64,000 nucleotides of DNA from JAJDIA01 sp031555145 (GTDB lineage Bacteria; Bacteroidota; Bacteroidia; Bacteroidales; Tannerellaceae). The position numbers were made by a program, and so were the translations under genes. Positions 17,338 through 25,500 of this stretch are shown here, piece by piece. Position 1 is the first letter of the stretch. Each line of letters starts with the position of its first letter. Location of the stretch: the NCBI GenBank assembly GCA_031555145.1, contig JAVBUR010000054.1, positions 1 through 64,000 on the forward strand, read 5' to 3'. The notes beneath the pieces are model-generated. The model saw only the letters and a program-made list of their open reading frames with translations. It did not search any database and was not told where the DNA came from.

Positions 17338-18489
17338 ATGGATACAACATATACAATCCTGCAACATTACTGGTGGTTCCTGGTTTCCCTACTGGGAGCA
17401 CTGCTCGTCTTTCTGCTATTTGTACAAGGGGGGCAATCGCTGTTGTTTACGATCGGGAAGACAGAGATGCAACAAAAAATGCTATTGAACTCCACCGGAC
17501 GGAAATGGGAATTCACGTTTACCACATTGGTGACTTTTGGCGGTGCATTCTTCGCCTCATTCCCGCTGTTTTACTCCACCAGTTTCGGTGGAGCCTATTG
17601 GGTGTGGATGCTTATCTTGCTTTGCTTCGTGATCCAGGCCGTCTCCTATGAATACCAGGCCAAGAAAGGGAATTTACTGGGAAAGAAAGGATATCAGATA
17701 TTCCTGCTTATTAATGGGGTTGCGGGTCCAATCCTGTTGGGGACTGCCGTCGCCACATTCTTTACGGGAGCAGAATTTTTTGTCAACAAAGAGCAGCTTA
17801 CCCAAATCGCCTCTCCGGTGATCTCCAGTTGGGCGAATCCCTGGCATGGGCTGGAAGCTGTCTTGAACCCCTGGAATGTATGCCTCGGAATTGCCGTGTT
17901 CTTCCTGGCACGTGTGCTGGCCATGCTGTATTTTATCAATAACATTGATGATGATGACATACACGTCCGCTGTCATGCACAGTTGAAGCCGGAGTCCGGA
18001 CTGTTCCTGCTTTTCTTCCTGGCTTTTCTTATCCACCTGCTTCTGGCGGATGGATTTGCCGTGGATCCAGCATCAGGCATCGTGTTCCTCGAACCTTACA
18101 AATATGCGTTGAACCTGATACAGATGCCGGTCGTAGCAGCCGTCTTACTTGTCGGAGTCGTAGGTGTACTTTGGGGGATCGGAAGAACGCTCTTCGGTCC
18201 TGTCTGGAGAAAGGGCATCTGGTTTGCGGGATGCGGTACCGTACTGACGGTCCTGGCCCTACTGCTTTGTGCCGGTTGGAATCACACCGCCTACTATCCT
18301 TCCATTGTTGATTTGCAAAGCTCACTTACGATAGAGAATAGTTCCTCCAGTCTGTTTACACTGAGAGTGATGAGCTATGTGTCACTGTTGATTCCTTTCG
18401 TGCTGATCTATATCTTCTATGCTTGGCGCGCATTGGATCTGCGGAAGATTAACAGCAAGGAAATGAGTGAAGACGGGCACACCTATTAA
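17338..18489 (+). CDS. cydB: cytochrome bd ubiquinol oxidase subunit II
   Basis: 383 residues, about nine hydrophobic segments. The N-terminal helix (YWWFLVSLLGALLVFLLFVQ) and the segment FGGAFFASFPLFYSTSFGGA match CydB. It pairs with CydA and stabilises the haem region in the membrane. It is the last gene of the DUF4492-cydA-cydB operon. Its length is normal. Confidence 0.96.
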   Translation: MDTTYTILQHYWWFLVSLLGALLVFLLFVQGGQSLLFTIGKTEMQQKMLLNSTGRKWEFTFTTLVTFGGAFFASFPLFYSTSFGGAYWVWMLILLCFVIQAVSYEYQAKKGNLLGKKGYQIFLLINGVAGPILLGTAVATFFTGAEFFVNKEQLTQIASPVISSWANPWHGLEAVLNPWNVCLGIAVFFLARVLAMLYFINNIDDDDIHVRCHAQLKPESGLFLLFFLAFLIHLLLADGFAVDPASGIVFLEPYKYALNLIQMPVVAAVLLVGVVGVLWGIGRTLFGPVWRKGIWFAGCGTVLTVLALLLCAGWNHTAYYPSIVDLQSSLTIENSSSSLFTLRVMSYVSLLIPFVLIYIFYAWRALDLRKINSKEMSEDGHTY

Positions 18490-18526
18490 GCCTGAACACA
18501 CACTTCTTAAGCTCAAGCAGGATATA

Positions 18527-18686
18527 TAAAAAGAAAACGGCAGGACTCACGTCTGGCCGTTTTCTACATTTAACCGTTTTAAACAAAAAGAAAAAGTTAG
18601 TTAAGGTTGTATAGTATATTCTTCAATAATTTCTTATTACAGGTTTGTATCCTTACTGTTTAGCCTTTTGCTTCTTTTAAAGATAC
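18527..18686 (-). ncRNA. candidate small RNA or long 3' UTR
   Basis: A minus-strand -7 box (18691-18698) and the terminator at 18532-18565 bracket about 155 bases with no reading frame. It could be an independent small RNA, or a 3'-UTR-derived RNA of the barrel gene at 18849-20021, which would otherwise have a 3' UTR of about 290 bases. No -33 element is seen at the usual distance. Confidence 0.25.
18532..18565 (-). terminator. rho-independent terminator
   Basis: AGAAAACGGC pairs with GCCGTTTTCT over a 14-base loop. The T tract (TTTTATAT) is on the minus-strand side, so it mainly ends leftward transcription from the barrel gene; it may also end cydB transcription less efficiently. Confidence 0.75.
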
Positions 18687-18848
18687 TTGACAAATATAGG
18701 TATTCTACTTGTCTTACACTATACAAACGATAGTTTTTTTACTATTTTTTGCACACTGTATGTCCAAATAGCTATTCATACGTAAGAAATTCGTCTGAAT
18801 GGCTACATAATTGTCACAAAGACACGCGTTTTTCGGATAAAAGTCTAT

Positions 18849-20021
18849 TTACTGTCTCAGCCAACTGCTTCCAAACACAATATAGTATGTAAAGCCTTCA
18901 GGCCCCATGGCAAAGTCGATACCCATACGCAACTTCAGTTTGCGGGCGATCAGATACCGTACACCGGTACCATAACTCCACGCCCAGTCTGCAGCATTGA
19001 ACTCACTGTATTGGTCGAACGCTTTCCCTGTCCCGCCGAAAAACAGCACACTCCACCGGGGGACTACATCCCAACGCTGTTCCAGTTCTGCCAGCATCGT
19101 TGTCTTACCGGCATATCGCGCCGTGGGCACTCCTCGCATATCGATATAAGGCTTGATATAAAAAGGCACATCGCCCGCTACTTGCTGCATATCGAAGCGC
19201 ATACCGGTTATCAGGTTATGCCGTATAGGCAGGAAGTAATAAAACGCCCCTTCAAACTGGGCATATTTATAATCACTCCCCACCCAAGGGTTACTCCAGT
19301 CGGCCGACAGGTTCACTTTCATCCCTCTGTTCGGTGTGAATGTATTATCCCGGCTGTCGAACGAGGCCTGTAAACCCAGTTTGGCTACATTGCCGCTGAT
19401 GTAGTCTGAGATCAGTGAATCCAGTTTCTCCCGCCAGACCCCATTCCCGTTATTATCTGTTACTGACAAATCATTATGTGTGAACAAGTATCGGATACCA
19501 ACAGAGAACCTTGGATCCCTAAACTGTTTCGTGATTGATGCCATGATCGGTATTGTCTTGATGTTGAATTCGAAATTAGTAGAGGTATTCAATTTGTCAA
19601 GATTGAAGTAATAGTCCATGTTGATATTGGCATACCCACCCGCTATGGAGTATTTGATTCCCCATTTGGGGATCAGCCCTACACGGCCACCACCGATAGC
19701 CCAGCTGTTGTTCAGCGTATAGCCGCCAAACACAGTGGTAATATTGGGAGCCATGGGATAGAATTTTCCATCCACCTCCTTCGGTTTATTCGGCTGGATA
19801 AATACCGGCGCCAGTGCACCTCCGAATCCCCCGAGCGCAGGCTCTGTTATAATTGCCGGCACAGGCACAAACCCTTTCTTGTTGATAATAAAGTCACTCA
19901 TGTCGAATTGATGGTCTAATGAGTCGCGAAAACTCACTTTTTTTTCCTGGGCGATGGCAACCGATATGGACAATAGGACGAATGCTATCACGGTCAGCGT
20001 GATTTTAATAAAAGCATGCAT
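18849..20021 (-). CDS. BamA/TamA-family outer-membrane barrel protein without POTRA domains
   Basis: 390 residues with a signal peptide (ITLTVIAFVLLSISVAIAQE). The mature part has no room for POTRA repeats. It is a 16-strand-like surface-antigen domain with periodic beta strands (NSWAIGGGRVGLIPKWGIKY, GMKVNLSADWSNPWVGSDYK) and a final strand ending YYIVFGSSWLRQ. The region YIDMRGVPTARYAGKTTMLA contains a conserved turn of Omp85 proteins. Such proteins in Bacteroidetes are outer-membrane transport or lipid-handling candidates. It is divergent from rnz and convergent with cydB. Confidence 0.8.
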   Translation of the reverse strand: MHAFIKITLTVIAFVLLSISVAIAQEKKVSFRDSLDHQFDMSDFIINKKGFVPVPAIITEPALGGFGGALAPVFIQPNKPKEVDGKFYPMAPNITTVFGGYTLNNSWAIGGGRVGLIPKWGIKYSIAGGYANINMDYYFNLDKLNTSTNFEFNIKTIPIMASITKQFRDPRFSVGIRYLFTHNDLSVTDNNGNGVWREKLDSLISDYISGNVAKLGLQASFDSRDNTFTPNRGMKVNLSADWSNPWVGSDYKYAQFEGAFYYFLPIRHNLITGMRFDMQQVAGDVPFYIKPYIDMRGVPTARYAGKTTMLAELEQRWDVVPRWSVLFFGGTGKAFDQYSEFNAADWAWSYGTGVRYLIARKLKLRMGIDFAMGPEGFTYYIVFGSSWLRQ

Positions 20022-20085
20022 ATGTTATTTTTTCTTTTCGTTACTACTGTCTGTATAACAAGACTGAGAATCATTTGGTTTATCG

Positions 20086-20093
20086 TATCTTTG
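20086..20093 (+). promoter_or_regulatory. -7 box upstream of rnz
   Basis: TAtcTTTG, 20 bases upstream of the ribonuclease Z start codon. The leader would be short. Confidence 0.45.
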
Positions 20094-20113
20094 CCGGCAG
20101 AACAGCAAACAAT

Positions 20114-21028
20114 ATGGCCAATTTCAACATCAACATACTGGGCTGCGGATCTGCTTTGCCAACTACGCGTCACCTGCCTTCTGCCCAGATTATCGACCTC
20201 CGGGATAAACTTTACATGATCGATTGCGGCGAAGGTACCCAACTGCAAATACGGAAGATGCGCATCCGGTTCACCCGGCTCACCCATATTTTTATCACTC
20301 ACCTGCATGGCGACCATTGTTTCGGTCTGCCCGGGCTTATATCGACCCTTGGCCTGCTGGGACGGACAGGCGAACTGGTGATCCACGGCCCCAAAGAGCT
20401 GGATGCTTATCTCAGTCCCCTGATGAAGCAATTCCTACATAACCTGCCTTATCCGGTACGCCTTAATCTGATCGACCCTACTGCCCATGCATTGGTAATG
20501 GAAGACCGTTCGGTGCAGGTCAGGTCAATCCCGCTCAAGCACCGGATACCCTGTTGTGGCTACCTGTTCAGCGAAAAACCGAAAGAGGCGCATATTATCC
20601 GCGAGATGGTTGATTTCTACCAGGTTCCCGTCCGTTGTATGAGAGATATCAAAAATGGAGCCGACTACATCACTCCCGATGGGCAATGTATTTCCAATGC
20701 CCGCCTGACTCGTCCTTCCGAGCCGCCCAAACGCTATGCCTACTGCTCCGACACGATGTTCACTCCCGAAATAGTACCGTTCATTGAAGGCGTCGATGTC
20801 TTATACCACGAAGCTACTTTTGGGGAAGAAGACCTGGCTCGCAGCCGGGAAACCTTCCATTCCACTGCCCGTCAGGCAGCCGAGATCGCCCGGATGGGCA
20901 AGGTCGGAAAGTTGGTCATCGGCCACTATTCTGCCCGCTATGAGAACCCTGATACCCTGCTTCAGGAGGCCTCTGCCGTCTTTCCCAACACTCTTTCGGC
21001 CGAAGAAGGTATGGTGATCTCCCTGTAA
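20114..21028 (+). CDS. rnz: ribonuclease Z
   Basis: 304 residues; the ATG at 20114 (MANFNINILGCGSALPTTRH) matches the family start, whereas the upstream TTG at 20075 lies before the -7 box. The metallo-beta-lactamase motif is FITHLHGDHCFGLPGLI, with later ligands in AYCSDT, LYHEATF and GHYSARY. The enzyme cleaves the 3' trailer of tRNA precursors using two zinc ions. Length and motifs are those of the short bacterial form. Confidence 0.95.
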   Translation: MANFNINILGCGSALPTTRHLPSAQIIDLRDKLYMIDCGEGTQLQIRKMRIRFTRLTHIFITHLHGDHCFGLPGLISTLGLLGRTGELVIHGPKELDAYLSPLMKQFLHNLPYPVRLNLIDPTAHALVMEDRSVQVRSIPLKHRIPCCGYLFSEKPKEAHIIREMVDFYQVPVRCMRDIKNGADYITPDGQCISNARLTRPSEPPKRYAYCSDTMFTPEIVPFIEGVDVLYHEATFGEEDLARSRETFHSTARQAAEIARMGKVGKLVIGHYSARYENPDTLLQEASAVFPNTLSAEEGMVISL

Positions 21029-21088
21029 TAGAAAATGATAAATGATGGAAATACCGGCCAAGTTGTTTCTTAATTTCAGAAATCTTCC

Positions 21089-21096
21089 TACATTTG
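21089..21096 (+). promoter_or_regulatory. -7 box for the small T9SS-tail-like gene
   Basis: TAcaTTTG, 20 bases upstream of the ATG at 21117. A TTG at 21063-21065 lies 23 bases upstream, slightly beyond the usual spacing. Confidence 0.45.
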
Positions 21097-21116
21097 TGCG
21101 GAATAGATTGGATAGG

Positions 21117-21440
21117 ATGAACAGACACTTGATTATAGGCTTGGCTATGTTTGTCGCCACTGGTAATATGGTTTTTGCCCAGGAAGCAAAAACCGACACA
21201 ACTACCACTGTGGCGAAGCAACCTGATGTGGAGAATCAATTGGATATATCCGTGACCGACAACCGCCTTAAAGTCACCAATGCTACCGTCGGCAACAAGC
21301 TGGAAATATTCAGTATTGTCGGCATCAAGGTCAAAGAATTCGAAATAAAAGAAGCCTCCGGCGAATATCTGTTGAATATTGCCAAAGGCTACTATATTGT
21401 CCGTATCGGGGAAGTCACCCGCAAGTTGGTGATCCGCTAA
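21117..21440 (+). CDS. small secreted protein made almost only of a T9SS-tail-like domain
   Basis: 107 residues. I chose the ATG at 21117: it opens a signal peptide (MNRHLIIGLAMFVATGNMVF, cleavage AQ) and lies downstream of a -7 box. After a Thr-rich linker, residues about 43-107 show the pattern of the Por-secretion (T9SS) C-terminal domain: VTNATVGNKLEIFSIVGIKV, then YLLNIAKGYYIVRIGEVTRK and LVIR. In other proteins this domain sits behind a cargo; here there is no cargo. It could be a stand-alone secreted or surface-attached peptide, or a remnant. sprA, the T9SS translocon, is in the same window. Confidence 0.65.
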   Translation: MNRHLIIGLAMFVATGNMVFAQEAKTDTTTTVAKQPDVENQLDISVTDNRLKVTNATVGNKLEIFSIVGIKVKEFEIKEASGEYLLNIAKGYYIVRIGEVTRKLVIR

Positions 21441-21441
21441 C

Positions 21442-22203
21442 TTATTCCGCCAGCATCGCTTTCAACTCCAACGGTTTGTCCGTTGTGATGAAGTCCACTT
21501 TCTGATTGATAAAGTACTGCATTAGTTCCGGCGTATTGACAGTCCATACATTGATTGTCAGTCCCAGGTCTTTCGCCTGTTGTATCCATTCGGGATGCGT
21601 GTCCTTCAATACCTTGTAGTGGTAATCCAGTCCTTCAAAGCCCAACGCCTTCAGGTCGGCCGGACAAACGTCGCCGTTCAGGTAGGAGACGGAGGCGTAG
21701 GGCGCCTGCCGTTTCAATTCCTTGCATACATTCATGCTAAAGGTGATATATTCTACCTGGTATTCCACGCCATAGCGTCGTACCATTTCCACGATGGCCT
21801 TTACCGCCCGGTCTTCGTTCACCACCCGTTTATGCGACTTCACTTCCAGGATTAGTTTCGTGCCCGGCTGCCGCTTACCACGGGCGAGGTATTGTTGCAG
21901 CGTTGGCAACTTCTCACCGTTCGACAATGTCACGTCCTTCAACTGGGCGTAGGTAGCCGTTTCCAACCGGTGGCCGGGGATCGAATCGTCGTGATTCACC
22001 ACCAGCACCCCATCCGCCGTGATATACACATCAAACTCCGAGCCATACAGACGGGCTTCGCCGGCCTTTTTCAACGAAGCCAGCGAATTCTGTGCCGAAC
22101 CTTCCGTATCCCAGAAACCCCGGTGAGCGATCACCTTCGTTTGCGCTACGGCATAACTTCCGCAACACACGACAAGCAGTACAATAGCAACTAATCTTTT
22201 CAT
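21442..22203 (-). CDS. secreted glycerophosphodiester phosphodiesterase
   Basis: 253 residues with a signal peptide (MKRLVAIVLLVVCCGSYAVA). GDPD motifs: VIAHRGF (catalytic H), EFDVYITADGVLVVNHDD (metal ligands and second catalytic H), LEVKSH, and ending NVWTVNTPELM with DFITTDKP. It hydrolyses glycerophosphodiesters to glycerol-3-phosphate and an alcohol. It is predicted to be periplasmic. It ends only 1 base from the convergent small T9SS-tail gene. No close operon partner is seen. Confidence 0.9.
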   Translation of the reverse strand: MKRLVAIVLLVVCCGSYAVAQTKVIAHRGFWDTEGSAQNSLASLKKAGEARLYGSEFDVYITADGVLVVNHDDSIPGHRLETATYAQLKDVTLSNGEKLPTLQQYLARGKRQPGTKLILEVKSHKRVVNEDRAVKAIVEMVRRYGVEYQVEYITFSMNVCKELKRQAPYASVSYLNGDVCPADLKALGFEGLDYHYKVLKDTHPEWIQQAKDLGLTINVWTVNTPELMQYFINQKVDFITTDKPLELKAMLAE

Positions 22204-22539
22204 TCTATAGATCTATGTTTAGTTAGTAATATATAGGCACTATACGAAGTTAATCTGTAAAATAGATAGCCGTCCGATGGTACACACACGACCGCTTTTT
22301 GCCGGTATTTGGACGTATAGACATCGTTCGGGCTGTAAATATACACTAAATCCACCTCCCTATGCGACTTTATGGATGAAAAAAAGACCTTTTATGGTTC
22401 CCGGGAGTCAATACCGGAACACCTCCAACATGCCCCGGCGACAGGTAACAGGCGACATTCAGTTTCAACCAAATATGAAGACAGTGTCAATTAATTAATC
22501 GTCCCTGGAAATAAATGTGGCGAATTGGTTTTATATCGC
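22204..22539. other. 336-base spacer, nothing recognised
   Basis: Between two minus-strand genes. I see no clear promoter box, terminator stem or reading frame in this stretch. Confidence 0.5.
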
Positions 22540-25500
22540 TTATTCTTGTTTTGGCTCCGGTTCTGGTTCTGGCTCCGGTTCTTCCACTTCCTCATCAGGA
22601 TCAACCCCATCTTCCAATGGCATATATACTGAAAATTCTAAATCGCCAATTTTATTTCCGTCTACATAAATGTCCAATATGTAGTTCATGGTATCATATG
22701 TAAATTTGTAATAGTTACAAGTTCTACCTCCCAAAAGCCTGTATCGTCTATCCTCATAGAGGATTTTTAGATTAATTTGACTTCCTGTTATAACTTCATT
22801 TATCGTTGGGGTGATTGTTAATTTCTCACCGCATTTGCCTTCATAATGCAATCCGGAAAAATTATTAGGCTTTTTGACAACAACAAATTGTGCATTAATA
22901 GGATAGTTAGATATGGTAACATCGCGGGAAAGACTAACACTTTTATCCTGTCCTGGAGACTGGCTTCTAAATGCTGCTATATCTTGAGTTGTAACAGTTG
23001 CTACATACGGCTTGCCCCTCTGCTTGACGGTCAGTTCATACACAGCAGCCAAATAGTAATCTGTCCATGCTTCAATTCTTATGGTAACTGTTTGTGTTGA
23101 TATAGACGTGTTTATACCTCTAAAGTTGTATTTTAAAGTATTACCATCCAACTGTGCATTCACAATTTTGTCGTCGGCCAAAGGTGATACAATAATTAGC
23201 TTAGAGTCATTTACAGGGAATAGTGGTAAGGAATATGTTCCCGTATCATAATACTCATATGTATATGTTGCCGACACAAAATCCCTCAACCCTGGTCGAG
23301 GCGGTTCAAACTGCATGACAGGGATGGCATAGGTAATGGAATTGATATGCTCGTTGGCTACTGTGATATAGATGTAGGCTTGCCGGGTGGTGCCGGTGGA
23401 GCCATTAAAGAGTTGGGGGATCCAGTAATTCACTACGTCGCCGGAATGGCTGGCCTGCAGCCAGTCGTCGGAGGTGAAGACATCTACCACATGGGCATTG
23501 TTCAGCAGCTTCATGCCGGTAACCGTCTGTGCATTTGCCACCGGGATGGCCGGGTAGGGATGCGACAACAGGGCGAGCAGTTCGAGCAACCTGGGTTTGT
23601 TGGGGGCGTACTGGTAGAAGGGTAGGGTATATTCCACCTTGTTGGCATGATTGTTCTCGACGGTGATCACGACGTTGGCCATGCGGTAGTCACCGGCGGC
23701 GCCATTGTATGAGGTCATCGTATAGGCGAGTTGGCTTTCGTTCATACTATTCACACCAACGGCCAACCAGGAAGAGGCTGCCGCCGGCACCGATACCTTT
23801 GTGACCTTCGATCCGTTTTGCAATGCCAGCGACAGTATGCCGTCGATCACCGGATTGAAGTCGCGTGCCACTAATGGCGGCAGATGTAATATCCCCGGCA
23901 TCTCCGGCGCATACTGACGGACGGCGATCACATACGTAGCGGCATTGGCGTGGCTGTTTTTCACTGTGATATGGATGTACGCTTCGCGGAACTTCCCTTC
24001 CACGCCGCCGGCGAAGGCCGAGACGGAATACCAAAGCGTCTTTGTCTCTTCGTTGAATCCGGCTTTCAGCCAACCGGAAGCGCCTACCGAAGAGGCCACT
24101 TCGACGATACCCGCCAGGCGACCATTCTGCGTTGCGTTCTGCAAGGAGTAGGGTATGGCAATGCCTGTCTCTTCAACATAGGTATGGATAAATTTCTCCG
24201 GCAGGAAGTGCAGAGCGGGCATCTCCGGTGCATACTGCCGGACACGGATCGTATAGGATACGCCGTTGGCATGGGCGTTGGTGACCGGCAGCGTGATCAC
24301 GGCTTCGCGGTAGCCGCCTTCCTCGCCTCCGGGATAGGCCTCGACGGAGTAGGGGAGCGTGGTAATCTTATCGGCGGTAGTCGCCGCTTGCAGCGTCAGC
24401 CAGTTGGATGTAGTGCCGGAGTAGGTGATGGTGGGCGTACCCAGTGTAGCACCATTTTGCAGGGCAAAAGTGATGCTGCCGCTGCCCTTTTCATAACTAC
24501 GCGTTATCAATTCCTGCAAATGGAGGATACCGGCCATTTCGGGTGCCAGTTGGCGGACGGCAATCGTATAGATGGCAACGTTGGCATGGCCGTTTTCCAC
24601 GACGATGGTGATTGTGCCTTCCCGGTAGTCACGCGGCTCACCGCCATCGAATGGTTTGAGGCTGTATACAATATTGCTGTTGCTCGTTTTTGTTACGCTC
24701 AGCCAGGTTGGATGCGAGGTGTATACTGCCTTGACGGTGGAATTGTTCAACATCGCGAATGGCAGCGCCTGGTTGATGACTGCGTTGAAGTCGTGGGTGA
24801 TCAGAGCCGGTAGGTTGCTTATGCCAGCCGTCTTGTGTCCGGCCTGTGTGACGTGGACGGTCAAGGCCGTCTTGCTGGTGCCACGGGTGGCGATGAGGGT
24901 GATTTCGCCTTCGCGGGCTTCGTCGAAGGTATTTGGTTGGGAGGTGATCACCAGGTTGTGATTACTCACGCGGGCGTTGGTCATCCAGGCTGTCTGTTTC
25001 ACGTTGTTCGTCCCAGGCTGGTAGGATATGCCGGTGACCTGATAGGTTACGTTATTCTTATTCCCGTCTTCGATCCATAGCGATTGGGTATGGGTCGTCT
25101 GATCGCTCAACAGATAGATGTTTGCTACCGTGGAGACAGCCGGAGCGCCCAGGCCGTTTTGAACGACGGTCACGGTGCGGACATCCGCCTTGTTTCCCCA
25201 TACGGTGGTTACGGTGAGGGTGCCGGTGCGCGGTTCGGCATCGGGGTTCGGGGTGACGTCGAAGGCAACAATCTTTGTTGCGGCATTGGCAGAGGTGATT
25301 GCAGACGTCACGGTCTTGTTCCGTATCCATTCGCTACCGTTTGTAACGTCGGCTGTAACGTCTGCTCCACTATATTGGGCGGATACCACAAACTGTACAC
25401 CTGTCTTTGCGGCAGGATCGAGTGTGATCATTGCCGGTGCGATACGCACATCGATAGCACCCAGGCCGCGTTGCGTCACTTTGACGGGATAGACCACGGT

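Larger units (their letters stand above)
18490..18848. other. 359-base spacer between cydB and the convergent barrel gene
   Basis: AT-rich spacer without a coding frame. It holds a 10-bp stem at 18532-18565 and a minus-strand -7 box at 18691-18698 (TAtaTTTG), described separately. Confidence 0.7.
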
